Positions 44,399 through 54,970 of a stretch of DNA of 64,000 nt are shown piece after piece; the stretch's first letter is position 1; the number at the start of each line of letters is the position of its first letter. A program made the position numbers and the translations under genes. Where the stretch lies: NCBI RefSeq assembly GCF_000708205.1, contig NW_014575557.1, positions 558,143-622,142 of the forward strand, read 5' to 3'. Source of the stretch: Mixia osmundae IAM 14324 (Eukaryota > Basidiomycota > Mixiomycetes > Mixiales > Mixiaceae). The notes under the pieces were generated by a model. That model was given only the letters and a program-made list of their open reading frames with translations, was not told the origin of the DNA and ran no database searches.

Positions 44399-46764
44399 TT
44401 ACAAGTGTGGTTGCGGTGCTTCGTTGAATTGGAAGGCAGGCTGTGTGCCTGACTGAGCCAAGTCGGCAATGATAAATTTGGCGATGGAGTGAGATACACC
44501 CATTGTTGTGACCATAGGGTTGACGCCGGATGCCTCACGGAAGACGGAAGCGTCTGCAAAAGTATAGGTCAGCAGTCGCTCGTTGCAGCTCGCAGGCAAC
44601 TCACCGGCAACATAAAGACCTTGCGTAGACCAAGGACGTCCGCGAGGGTCGACGGCACCGTTGGTAGGCTTGGTACCCATGGGATTGCTGCCCATTTGGT
44701 GAGCGCTGCCAATTGAGCTCCAGCTAGGCTTGACGCCAGCCTTCTCGACTTGTGCAAACCACTCGACAAAGTCGGGATCGTTCAAGCTGGCAGGAGTGTT
44801 CTTGACGATGAAGTCAGGCACAAGCCGCTGCGAAGTCGAAATTCGTCGTGCGCCTGCTGCAAGCTGCATCTGCACGGCAGCCTTGATACCGGCATGCATC
44901 GACTTTGCATCGTGAGGACTGATCGTGTAGTCGACGCGACACTTGCCCTCTGCATCTGTGTAGACTCTGCCGCCATCGCGATCGCGTGACAGAATGATCA
45001 TGCAGACAGAGTTGGGGTACTCGAGCGCGTTACGCTTGTGTTCTTTGCTGCCGTTCCAGCCGACGACGGCAGCGCCGTATGTGCCCGCAGACGAAGCAAT
45101 AATCTCGATCTTGGCACCAAAGTGCTCGCCATCGACGTTCTCGACGACATTGGAGACGGTGGTCATGATAGCACCGTTGTATGGCTCGATCTTCTCGTCA
45201 TAATAGCCTGTGACGAAGCCGCAGGGATGCAGGTGGAGACCGCGACCGATGTTGCGATTCGTTAGGCCGGACTTCTGCAGGATGACCGGGCTGTTGAGTG
45301 ACCCGCCAGAGACAACAACAGACTTATGGGCCCTGACGATAGCATGACGGCCGTCCTTGAACTTCAACAGAGCGCCCACAGCTCTCGTGTTGGTCTTGTT
45401 GTAGAAAAACGCCTTGTAGTTCTGTGCGTCTGGCAGCATGAGGGCTCCAGGAGGGCAGAAGAGGATGCGTTCGACTGAAGCGCCTTGCATGAATTTGGCA
45501 CCGTTCTCAGCTGCGTCTCTGAGCCACGTCGCTGTTCCGCCCTGCTTCTCGCCATACGGACAGCCGAAACCGCAGAATCCACAGCTGTGCTCCTTGCCGC
45601 CGGTATTCTGTGGTATCTCATCCACATGGTAGCCGACTTTCTTTGCACCGTCGATTAGCTTTTGGTTGGCAGCGTTGTGCTTGATCTGCTTGGTATCAAC
45701 ACCCATACGCTCGCAGACAAAGTCGAGCGACTGCTGGAATTCGTTCGAAACAAAGTAGGTAAGTCCATACTTTCTCGCCCAGGCCTCTCTGACGTAGTGC
45801 TGAGGTTTCAGTGAGGCTGACCAGTTGACGGTCGTGCCTCCCCCGAATGTGCTACCGGCGAGGATGTTCATTGAGCCATCATCAGTGACCATGATGCCCT
45901 CGGCTTCGTATAAGTTTCGGTAGCCGTCCAGCGCGCGACCGTTCATGCTCTCGGTAGGCACGAAGACGCCCTTCTCGACGACCATGACCTGCAAGCCTGC
46001 CTTTGACAGCGTCGCAGATACGACACCACCGCCAGCGCCCGACCCGATGATGAGAATCTCGGTGTCAAATGTCTGATAGTCTTTTGAGATTTGCTCAAAC
46101 TTGAAAGGATACGACTTTTGTATGCGTTCGTCTGTCGATTGACGCATGGGATCGCCATTGAAAGGGTAACCAATACCGACAGACGCAGTGTCGAAAGCGT
46201 TGTAGACCACGAAGAGCGTCAGTGCAGTGAAAGCGGCATATGCCTTTCGGAGGAGGAAGATAGGCGAATTGCCCCAGCCGCGGATGACAGTCTCTCTGTC
46301 GGCTTGTGATAGATCACAGAATGCTGAGGTTTTGCCGGACATGGCAAAAGTACCCACTCGGGTCGAGAGCGCGCTGAGCATGAGGCCGAGATCCTTGATA
46401 TTGGGTCCAGAGACTGAAGCGACCATCTGCCTCACGAGATCGTCGAGCGCAGTCGGCGAGTCCGAGTACTTTGCCTTTGCAAACTTTGTGATATTCTTCC
46501 GTTGGAACTGTCGATGATATCATCAGCCTATGAGCAGCTTAGCTTGCCGGTCTGACTCACATCATTAGCATCCGCGGGCATCGCCGCTGTGATCCAGGCG
46601 GCTTCTTCATCATTGTGCGCAGCGAAGACCGTGTCGGCAATGCATGCTAGCACTTTGAGCTGGGTATCATTGAGCGGCTTGACTTGCTGAGCGACCTCTA
46701 GTGGCGTTAGCCGGTTCGTTTCAACTTTTGTGGGGTCCGTCGTCTCTGGCAAGTAGCTCGTCAT
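44399..46764 (-). CDS. GMC-family long-chain fatty alcohol oxidase
   Basis: FAD-dependent oxidase of the long-chain alcohol oxidase branch (omega-oxidation of fatty alcohols, membrane-bound). Exons 46764-46561, 46507-44605 and 44553-44399 give 753 residues. FAD-binding motif: DTEILIIGSGAGGGVVSATL. Family blocks are GSTFGGGTTVNWSASLKPQH, CGFCGFGCPYGEKQGGTATW (cysteine cluster of this branch), SGGSLNSPVILQKSGL, SSIGSAHQMGSNPMG with the active-site His, and DASVFREASGVNPMVTTMGV. A hydrophobic stretch near AYAAFTALTLFVVYNAF is a possible membrane segment. The second intron (44554-44604, 51 nt, GTGAGT) has no stop and reads through in frame; removing it restores LYVADASVF. Confidence 0.92.
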
Positions 46765-46996
46765 CGTGCCGGTGCTGATGGGATCAATATGCTTGCAGGC
46801 GCTCTACAAATTGCGCCTTCCTCCTGCTCGTGGTGTCGTACACTCGATAGGCGTCCTCGATAGACGTGGCCTGCTCGATTTTGCGGAGTCGATTTCTCAA
46901 CTCGATCGAGCAAATCTTGGCCCGGCCAGTCGCCGATCGCGTTTGGGTTCGCGCGCTCCTCGCTCTGCGCCATTGCTTGCCCGGCTTGTTCCTGCC

Positions 46997-48240
46997 ATGC
47001 TCGTGCTCTCTCTGCTCTTACTGTCTTGTGTCTTCTGCACCTCAACCATCAACGACGACGGCGTCATCTCACAGAGCGACTTTGGCGTCTCATCTGCTTT
47101 CTATAAGCTCGTGATCGATGCCTCAGCAGGTTGCGGCGACAGTCAGTCGAGGAGGTTTCCTGTTCTGCGCTTTTGACCCAACAGTGAGCAGAGCGGCAAC
47201 AAGCCGGCCCAACCTACTTCAAAGGAAGCTTTGGCGTCAACCTATTGGCGAAGGACCTCCGCAAGATCAACCATGTCGTCTTTGACTCTGTGAACACGTA
47301 CGGCTTCGAATGGATCAGTCAAAACTATGCCATTGGCAAGATCAAGTCCGGCACATTCTTCTTCTTTATCACGAGCGACGATGTGTCATTTTGGCCAGCA
47401 GAAGCGCAACGTTGCTGTCGAGCGACCGCGCGTTTCACGGTCACATTGGGCATGCAAACATCGTCATTTGAAGTTGTGGACGCAAGCGCAACTCTCACTT
47501 GTGGTGGCCTGTCGGTCTCTCGTGGATGTTCTTATGTCGCAACGGAACATAGCTGCGCAAAACCATTTGGCACTGTCAAGACTACGCCTGCCGCTCCTGA
47601 GGATGTGCCCGCTGTTCAAGCATACGGACTCAACTATGCTATATCTGGCATGTGTCCTATGCCATACTACATGGACATCAGGCATCAGGTCTTGCGCAGT
47701 ACCTATAGACCGCTCTTGTCGACCATTGCCGTCGTCACACGTCGTGCGCCTCATCGTTTTGATCCTTTCGCGCTGCTTGTACGTCACTTGGGGTGCTTTT
47801 CGCATGCGTCTGAGCAGTCTTCTAGCTGCTCGGAGCTCCACGAATAGCAATCGACATCGTCACTAGCGATCGCACGGAAGAATCGGTCAGCCTCAAACTT
47901 CTCTTCGGTGGACCGGGATCGTCTCAACCATGGCCGGAACGCGAACGTCAATGCTGTTCCACAATCTCAGAGATCGAGCTGCGTCTATGGACATTTCGAT
48001 ACGGCTCTGTCTGGAGAAATGTGGAAGGTCGCGGTGACATGTATGCAACCTGCATTCCTAGTCAGTTGCAAGACGCCAGCGTCGCATTCTTGCTGAAAAC
48101 TTGCAGATCATGTCGAGGGCTACGCAAATCAGTGCAAAGGGCAATACTACGAATATCCTTATATCTGGATGTGTCAGACTTCGAGTCGATTGGTTTATGT
48201 GATCGAGCCACCGTCGCCCACCGCTACTGCTCAAACATAG
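46997..48240 (+). CDS. Secreted-family protein, cluster member 1
   Basis: No known family recognised. Exons about 46997-47141, 47192-47778, 47826-48060 and 48107-48240 keep frame and give ~366 residues. Signal peptide MLVLSLLLLSCVFCTS, then the family N-box GVISQSDFGVSSAFYKLV, a middle block AQRCCRATARFTVTLGMQ and TLTCGGLSVSRGCSYVATEH SC-type cysteines, and a late block RQCCSTISEIELRLWTFRYG before ATCIP. The last intron sits at phase 1 after CIP, matching member 2. It is transcribed divergently from the alcohol oxidase gene. The acceptor of intron 1 has two in-frame options 3 nt apart. Probably extracellular, disulfide-rich; role unknown. Confidence 0.75.
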
Positions 48241-48406
48241 CGATCAATCTCTCTTCATGCAGAGCAATCCAACAGCATCGTTGGTACATTGCAAATATCA
48301 GCTACTTGCGATAGTGGGAGGAGTGCGCATCTCGAAGAGCCGATGAGGATGCAAACAAGGGTAACGGGCAGGCGGCCGAAACGCTGCCGTGGGCTTGCAA
48401 GCTTTG

Positions 48407-49676
48407 TTACGGGGTCCTGCAGGATCTATTGACCATGATCAACAGTGCTGCTCTGGAGAGTCAGCGCACCGCTCACTAGGAAAGCATGCGGTCAATATGA
48501 TGCCGTCTGGCAAAGTGTCCTGCCATTGAAACATCTGCACGGATACGCCGAGCTTGAGGATCATCTCGCTGAAGACTGTGCAGCAAGCCTTCATCTCCTC
48601 GTCCGTCCAGCTCTGCTCAGTCCCGTATTGTCTGCAATACTTGACGTGAGCCCTGAAAATCTGGCCTGTCGTGTGACGCACCGAAATCGCGCGAGAAACG
48701 TCATTGCGGAATCAGAGAAGCCGCGCAACTCTAGCTGCATCTTTGCCGCGTTATGGAGCTGCGTGCGAATACGAGTCAGCTCATCCGTCACAAGGGGTGT
48801 TGCAGAGCAGACGAACGATAAAGAAGTCAGGTTTCATGTAATTGAGCATTGACGGACTGCCTCGCGCTGTGATCGCTAAGAGACCGTTCACTGTATCGAT
48901 CATCGAAGGCAGATGAACTGGGCGAGGCTCTCCTACTCTCGGTGCCATACAAGAGCCTGCGCCTGTGAACTCGGGACTATAGATTTGCACGCTCGGCAGG
49001 TCGCCCGCAACGACAGGCTTTGAAAGGAGCGCGACTGTTGGGACAGAGCATCTCAGGTGCGTGACTGTCTGCGGACATCCAAGAGGCAGCCCTTTTCCGC
49101 CGCAGGTTGCCCAAGCATTCGTGAGCACCCTAGAACTCAAAGCAGGTGACGCAACACCGAGAGTGAAGTTGAGTCGCGCAAACGAGCGACAGCATCTTGC
49201 TAGATGTGCCGGCCACAGGTTATCTTTGCTCTCTACTGCGACCGTGAAATCGGAGCTGATGATTGCTTGTCGTTCATCTTTGGCATTGCTGAGAACTTCG
49301 AATCTGCTGATCATCTGCTCTATGATATATGCTGCTCAGAGACGGGTGCTTGCTCAGGAGGGAAGCAGATGCGCACGGCCTGCCAGACGGAACTTCATGC
49401 TGACTTTGTCTTTGACGATCAGCAGTATTTCGAGGGCGCCATCATATCTGGCTGTTCCACCTTGGCCCTTGTCTGAAGAGCACGTCAAGAGGTCCTCGAC
49501 TTGTTCGTAGGTGGCGTACCGTCAGAACAGGAGAAGCTGCCTGATGCTGCTAGCTTGTAGAAGACATTGTGGACGGACCAGTCATTCGTGCGCAGCACAC
49601 CCTGTCCGGTCGCTTGTTGTCCGCGCTCGAGCAACCCAAAGCAGAGCAAGCCGAGCCAGTAAAGGAAGTTGTGCAT
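48407..49676 (-). CDS. Secreted-family protein, cluster member 2
   Basis: Paralogue of the flanking members. Signal peptide MHNFLYWLGLLCFGLL, N-box GVLRTNDWSVHNVFYKLA, exon 1 49676-49520 (phase 1, as in the other two). Exon 2 is 49472-49377 and exon 3 starts at 49331. Middle block: LARCCRSFARLNFTLGVASP with ATCGGKGLPLGCPQTV; late block: KACCTVFSEMILKLGVSVQM and TACFP, followed by a phase-1 intron and a short last exon ending at 48407. The interior around 48600-48820 needs one or two more introns, one of them only ~37 nt as I read it, so that part is provisional or may be degenerate. It converges on member 1. Confidence 0.65.
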
Positions 49677-49781
49677 CGATGAAAGGGATGCGCAAGGGCT
49701 GAAAGATGCCTGGGGACTGTGCTGTCTCTGGAGAAGGTAGAACGGCGAGGAGGGTAGGGCAACAGAGCAACGGTGACATCG

Positions 49782-51016
49782 TCAAGATGAATGCATTGCG
49801 ACAGGGTCCATCTCGACGCGCATCGTTCGGCTGACACGCTCGCAAGGATACGTATGAGGTCGCTTGTAATCCTGGCGAAGGGTTCAGGCACGTTGATAGA
49901 GAGGAGGGCGTGCTCACCTGTGCACATGCCCCATCCCAGCGCGAACGGGCATGCGGTCGACAAGCTGCAGCTAGCGCAGCATCCGCTTCGATGGTCTGAT
50001 AGCTCGCCTGCGGCACGAATCCTCCGAGAAGCAGTCTGATGCTGCTGGTCAAAGCACAGCAATGCTGATCATCGTACATCCAGCTTGTCTGGGTTGTGCC
50101 GGGCAGTTCATACCGGATGCCAAAGATGAGGAAAGTGTCTTGAGGTCTCATGCCGCGTACGACTTGCTTCAGCTTGACGAATGCTCGGATCCTATCGAAC
50201 AAGACTTGCGACGGGTCGACGTACAGATTCGGCGTCCAGCGCCCGACGATGGTAATTGTAAAGGTTTCGTCCAGAATATAGCTCTGGCATGCGGGCGGTC
50301 TGAGCTCTCCTTCGTCGAGGATGGAGCAAACGCCGAATGCCGAGAAGATTGGTCGATACACAAGAACCGAGGGCAAGGCGGCGGGCTCGATCTGCAGCGC
50401 GGTCATAACGCGCAGAGGGGTTTCGCACGGTTCTTCGTGGACGGCGGTAGGGCAGATACGAGGACGGCTGGCATGGATGCCACCGCAAAGGATGGTCGCA
50501 GACGCCTGGCTGTGCGGGGACAGAGAAGCTTGGGAAACACCGAGTGTGATGTTGAAGCGCGCGAGAGCACGACAGCAATTGCGGCCGTACCTGTTCCAAC
50601 GATTCGAATTTGCCCACATTGTATACCCAAAGTCTCCGTCAATGGATCCATCGCCATCACGTACTGTCTGATGACTCTGAAACCCGGCGACATTGTCCAC
50701 TTTGGTCGAGCAATCAGCGAGGAGGTTGAGCATTCATAGAGCGCACGAGTGAACTGCTTGTTGCGCAGCGAGTGACCATCGCGGATCATGATGAGCGTCT
50801 CTGCTGATCCAACAAAAGTGGCTGGACCGTCTGCCGGGCTGGCATAAGCAGATACCTCGGGCGAGCACCAAACTGACAGGTGCCGCATCGCGACGTTGCG
50901 CTCGTAGCGATTCGATAGAAGACACTGGAGATGTCAAAGGCGTGATGCCGGAGAACACCGTCTTGGGCAAATGTTGGTACGAGCAGTATGGAGATGCAGC
51001 AGGCAGCAGCGAGCAT
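49782..51016 (-). CDS. Secreted-family protein, cluster member 3
   Basis: Exons 51016-50878, 50830-50747, 50699-49918 and 49871-49782 keep frame and give 364 residues. Signal peptide MLAAACCISILLVPTFA, N-box GVLRHHAFDISSVFYRIA. Middle block: GRNCCRALARFNITLGVSQA and ATILCGGIHASRPRICPTAV; late block: DQHCCALTSSIRLLLGGFVP. The first two introns are both 47 nt and phase 1 and match member 2. It is in tandem with member 2, whose ATG lies ~105 bp beyond this stop. The middle and late CC-containing blocks resemble each other in layout, hinting at an internal duplication. I know no homologous family; extracellular function is inferred from the signal peptide and paired cysteines. Confidence 0.72.
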
Positions 51017-51107
51017 GCTGCAGCGGCGAGCTGACGTGCTGACACGCGTCAGACGGAAACGATTCGGATACGATACAATGGGCTTGTTTACGACATTGCC
51101 TACTCGA

Positions 51108-51914
51108 TCACCATGGCTGAGTACCCGAAGCATTGACAATCTTGTCCACATCGGCATCTCTCTTGCCTTCGACCGTTGCGACGATGATCTCACCACCAGC
51201 ACTCGGATCGCCCGCTCCAGCTTTCTTGAGTGCCTCGCGGTTGTTGCCCAAGCCAGTGGCAAGAAATCCGGGCGAGATGAGGAAGATCTTCACACCGTCT
51301 TCCTTGAGAATTCGTTTCCATTCTAGCACCATCATGTTCATACCCGTCTTGCTTGAGCGATACGCACTATAACTCGGTCCGGGCGGCTTTGGCCAACCAG
51401 CAGGTACTTTGAACGGCCCGAGATCACCTTTCAAAGCGGCCGAACCACCCTCGAGCGTCGACAGGCCGGAAGTGATGAAGAGGACCCGGGCTTCTTTCGA
51501 TTTGAGAAAAAGAGGCGCGAAAGCCAATGTCATCGCGTGCGTGCCGGTCACGTTGATGTCGTAGGCCCTGTTCCAGACTTGACGAAGCGTCATCGTGCCG
51601 GTTTGCAGCTCCTTATCGAACTGTGCGCCAGCGTTGTTGATGAGCACATCGATGTAGCCGTATTCACGCTCGACAGCCTCTGCTGCTTTCGCGATCGATT
51701 CATCGCTCTCCACATCGATCTGTGCGGTTGACAGAGTACTGTGAGACTTCGGGGTACCGCTCTTGAGCTCTTCTACTGCTGTGTTGATCTTCTCTAGTGA
51801 TCGACCGGCAGCGATAATGTGATAGGCCTTGTTAGAGGTCAAGAGCTGCTTGACCGTCTCGTAGCCTATGCCAGTATTGGCGCCGGTGATCAAAACGATG
51901 ACTTTGCCCCCCAT
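51108..51914 (-). CDS. Short-chain dehydrogenase/reductase
   Basis: NAD(P)-dependent SDR, single exon, 268 residues. The Rossmann motif is VLITGANTGIGYETVKQLL (TGxxxGIG), followed by the Asp of AQIDVESDE, VLINNAGAQFD (NNAG), catalytic Ser in LFITSGLS, and the catalytic YSAYRSSKTGM (Y-x-x-x-K) with PGFLATGLG. AAGRS at the end of beta-2 points to NADP preference. The classical-SDR length is normal. It resembles the carbonyl-reductase-like fungal SDRs; the substrate is unknown. Its promoter is the ~175 bp before the carboxypeptidase stop. Confidence 0.9.
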   Translation of the reverse strand: MGGKVIVLITGANTGIGYETVKQLLTSNKAYHIIAAGRSLEKINTAVEELKSGTPKSHSTLSTAQIDVESDESIAKAAEAVEREYGYIDVLINNAGAQFDKELQTGTMTLRQVWNRAYDINVTGTHAMTLAFAPLFLKSKEARVLFITSGLSTLEGGSAALKGDLGPFKVPAGWPKPPGPSYSAYRSSKTGMNMMVLEWKRILKEDGVKIFLISPGFLATGLGNNREALKKAGAGDPSAGGEIIVATVEGKRDADVDKIVNASGTQPW

Positions 51915-52090
51915 GGCTGCTGAGCAGATGATGGCATGTCCTTGGACCTTATAGGGTCCCGGCCAAGAGTCATCGGCCTGCTCGGTCGGCCTTGCGGTCT
52001 TACTCCTCGGACCAACTCCGCAGCATCACCGCAAGTGGCAAGTGGCAAAAACTCCCCGAGTGCACTCACGCAGGACATGAGACCGGTTTA

Positions 52091-53618
52091 TCAAGGTCTG
52101 GCGAGCGATCGTACACCGTTTGCGCCCCGCAAGGTCATTGCTTGTATCCTGTGCTCGTCGGTCAGCGTGTGTCATCGGAAGAGGAGATGCAACAGACAAG
52201 GCGAGCGAGTTGACAGGTTGCTCGTAGGGCGCGAAATGACCCGCTTTGTTGACTGTTGCAAAGCTGAGGTTGCCAAACGATCGCATCTCGCCAGCTCGTT
52301 GCTTTGCATCTGGCGAAGCGAACCAATCGGTAAGCGGTAAGCTGTTGTATGCCTCTTTGCCTGGCCAGTCTAGCGCCAGTGTCCAAGCTTCATTGCCAAG
52401 CGCATTGCAGATGAGATCGTAGTCGCCAGCGTAGACCAGCACGGGGACTTGATGCGACAGCGTATAGACCACTTCTTCGTATGAAGGCTTAGCGCCGTCG
52501 CCCGTGGCAGTGAACTGAGCAAACGTCTTTGAGCCGCAACCTTTGAATTTGCGAACGCCTTTGCCGGCTTCGTGATCAACGCCCAGATCGTGTCTGACTG
52601 TCTCTTGATTGAGGTACTCCTCGATCCAGGCGTCTTCGGCATAGTCGCCATGACGCATGACATTGTAGGGATTGCGACCGGTCTTTGTGAAAGGATCGAC
52701 CTGAGTGCGTTCGCAGTAGGCTTCGGCAGCTATACATACGAGTGTGTTGTTCTGATGGTCATAGCACGACTGCATGAGCTTGAGACATTGTGGTAGATTT
52801 GAGAGCATCTTTTCGCAACTTGGCGCATCGAGAATCGGTCCGTAAGCGGATTGGTTCGTGCAAAGCGAAGCATAGTAGCCAGATTCGTACTGTCTCTTCG
52901 GATCCGTCCAGCCATTTTGCAGGGAGATGCTCTTGAGTGGGATGGGATCGGCAGCAGAAAGCAAATGCTTTGCCATCAGGGGTACATATCTCCCGCCGTA
53001 CGATTCGCCGATCATGTGAATACCGTGTGAATTGACAAGATGCGGCATAGCTTGCATGATGATTTTCACAAAGGCGTGGACGTCTCTGGCGGCATCAGGT
53101 GTTGACCAGACACCGCGATCACCCGAGTCGGCATAGCTGAAACCGGTCCCGACGGGCTGATCTAGCATGATCGTCGTTGCATTGTTCGACCACGAGTATG
53201 GGTTGTACTTGAGCGCGAAAGCACCGGCGTCATTCTTGTGCAGCAGACAAGGCCCGACTTCTTGCAAGTTGTACGTAAAGGTCGAGCAAGCAGGGCCGCC
53301 ATTCAGGAGGAGTAGGACGGGATCATTGGACGGATCGTTGCGACTTTCGTACAGGGTAAAGAAGAGATGTCTGCCCTCGTCATCGCCCGTTGTAGGTGAA
53401 GGAGCATCGAGGTAGCCCGAGTAACGCTTCTGGGTGAAGTCGCAAGTCAGCTGTGGTTCGACGAGTCTCACGCGGTGATCAGCCAATGCTTCGTGTCGCA
53501 GTATCCTCACTGGCCGCGTCGACGGTATCGGCGCATCATAAGACGCACTGAAGACGATCTGTTGTGCTCGCGCCAGATGGCCTGAACCAATCAGCGCAAG
53601 CCAGAGAAAGACGTGCAT
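52091..53618 (-). CDS. Serine carboxypeptidase, peptidase family S10, secreted
   Basis: Extracellular or vacuolar carboxypeptidase. The signal peptide is MHVFLWLALIGSGHLARA. S10 motifs are VLLLLNGGPACSTFTYNLQE, LDQPVGTGFSYADS, IHMIGESYGGRYVPLMA with the catalytic Ser, VLVYAGDYDLICN with the catalytic Asp and ATVNKAGHFAPYEQP with the catalytic His. The usual oxyanion motif NGGPGCSS is NGGPACST here, a change at a normally invariant Gly. Several NxT/S sites fit a secreted glycoprotein. I end the gene at 52091 through an intron 52149-52197 (donor GTCTGT) giving ...SLALIQAMTLRGANGVRSLA; without that intron the frame runs to 52026. Confidence 0.9.
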
Positions 53619-53759
53619 GTCTCCGAGTCTCTAAACGGCAGGAGAGGACGGTGTCAATCAATCTCAGAGGTGTCTACTGACCGAGTGACTGGTCGCTCTC
53701 GAGCGCGTCGAACCAACACTTTTGCCACTGCTCGACGACGAGGACGACGACGACGACGC

Positions 53760-54731
53760 ATGGATCGCAATCTCGAGGCACTGCTACGATGGGGCGTAGA
53801 GAACTCTGGCCCGCCTGCATCTGCAACGAACGAAGCAACGCAAGCAGCAGCGCCAGGCTCGACGGCGGTGACAGTGCCTTCGGCTCCTGCGAGGCGCACT
53901 GATCTCAATACCGATGTTCTCGATGCCATCATGGGCAAGAGCGATGCCAAACGCATGAAGGACTGTTTGGCGCTCGGTATATCGACCGATGCGCCACTCG
54001 ACGATCGATTGCTAGCTTGGGACGAGTTAGAATGCCTTGTCGAGTTGATCGACAATGCCAACGACTTGGAGCCACTCGGGTTGTGGCCTACGATCGTAGA
54101 TTGCTTGACTGCCAAGGAAGAAGCCATACAGATCCAAGCTTGCTGGGTCGCCGGCACGGCAACAAACAACAACCCGAAAGCACAAGCCGCCTTTCTCGCT
54201 AAGGAACCTCTGCCGACGCTAGTAGCGCTCATCAATTCTACCGCTGCATCTGCCGAACTGCGCTCAAAAGCCATCTACTGTCTCTCTGCTGCATTGCGAC
54301 ACAATGACGAAGCGGTGGTCAGATTTGGCGAGCTGCACGGTTGGCTCAGTCTCAGAGTTGCGTTGCACGACCCCAGCATTGCAGTAAGACGAAAGACGGT
54401 CTTTCTGATCCATTCGCTCTTTGTCAACTCGCTCACACCCATTGCTCTTGTTGCGCCTTGTCGATCGTCGGGCACTCTACATGCTCTGCTACAGTCGCTG
54501 TCACCCGACGCACCGCCATCCGGGCGAGATGGCGATGGCGAAGTGGATGTCGACTTTACAGAGAAGGCGTACAGATGCCTCTACGGGCTCGTAGATCGCG
54601 CACTCGCCGGCCTGGCGCCGCATGAGGTGGCCGAGATCGTTTCTCTCCTCTCAGCTGCTAGAGCAGAAGGAACTCAGACCGGTCTCTCGGCTAGCGAACT
54701 GACAGACTTTGCCAAGAAGCTCTCTCAGTAG
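53760..54731 (+). CDS. FES1: Hsp70 nucleotide exchange factor Fes1
   Basis: Cytosolic armadillo-type exchange factor for Hsp70 (HspBP1 family). Single exon, 323 residues. The family N-terminus MDRNLEALLRWGVENSG and the ARM-repeat region LLAWDELECLVELIDNANDL then EPLGLWPTIVDCLTAKEE, ACWVAGTATNNNPKAQAAFL, LRSKAIYCLSAALRHNDEAV and VRRKTVFLIHSLFVNSL are in the expected order. Yeast Fes1 has 290 residues. The start Met is preceded by a GAC/GAG trinucleotide run (about 53733-53757) in the leader. The gene is divergent from the carboxypeptidase gene with ~140 bp between starts. Confidence 0.92.
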   Translation: MDRNLEALLRWGVENSGPPASATNEATQAAAPGSTAVTVPSAPARRTDLNTDVLDAIMGKSDAKRMKDCLALGISTDAPLDDRLLAWDELECLVELIDNANDLEPLGLWPTIVDCLTAKEEAIQIQACWVAGTATNNNPKAQAAFLAKEPLPTLVALINSTAASAELRSKAIYCLSAALRHNDEAVVRFGELHGWLSLRVALHDPSIAVRRKTVFLIHSLFVNSLTPIALVAPCRSSGTLHALLQSLSPDAPPSGRDGDGEVDVDFTEKAYRCLYGLVDRALAGLAPHEVAEIVSLLSAARAEGTQTGLSASELTDFAKKLSQ

Positions 54732-54970
54732 GCATCAAGTAGAATCCAGAGTGTTGTGACAACATGTAACAAAGTGCCCCTTTGCCATCTACGTGTAAGC
54801 CCATGAAAGTCTTCAGATGAAGTTTTGTCTGTGATCTTCGGGAAAGTGTGATATGCCTCGATGCCATGATGAGCCTTCCGAGAAAGTACGTCCACCCTGT
54901 GCTGATGGCACTTGCAGGCGGTTTTCGTTTGACACGGTCCGACGCGCTAGTCCTTGTCTGTGTCTCGCTA

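Noticed and set aside
52026-52150. Unspliced C-terminal extension of the carboxypeptidase
   Set aside because: A 49-nt intron with a good donor, branch point and acceptor removes it and leaves a more typical end, although this is not certain.
53733-53757. GAC/GAG trinucleotide run before FES1
   Set aside because: Short simple-sequence run; no sign of function beyond leader composition.
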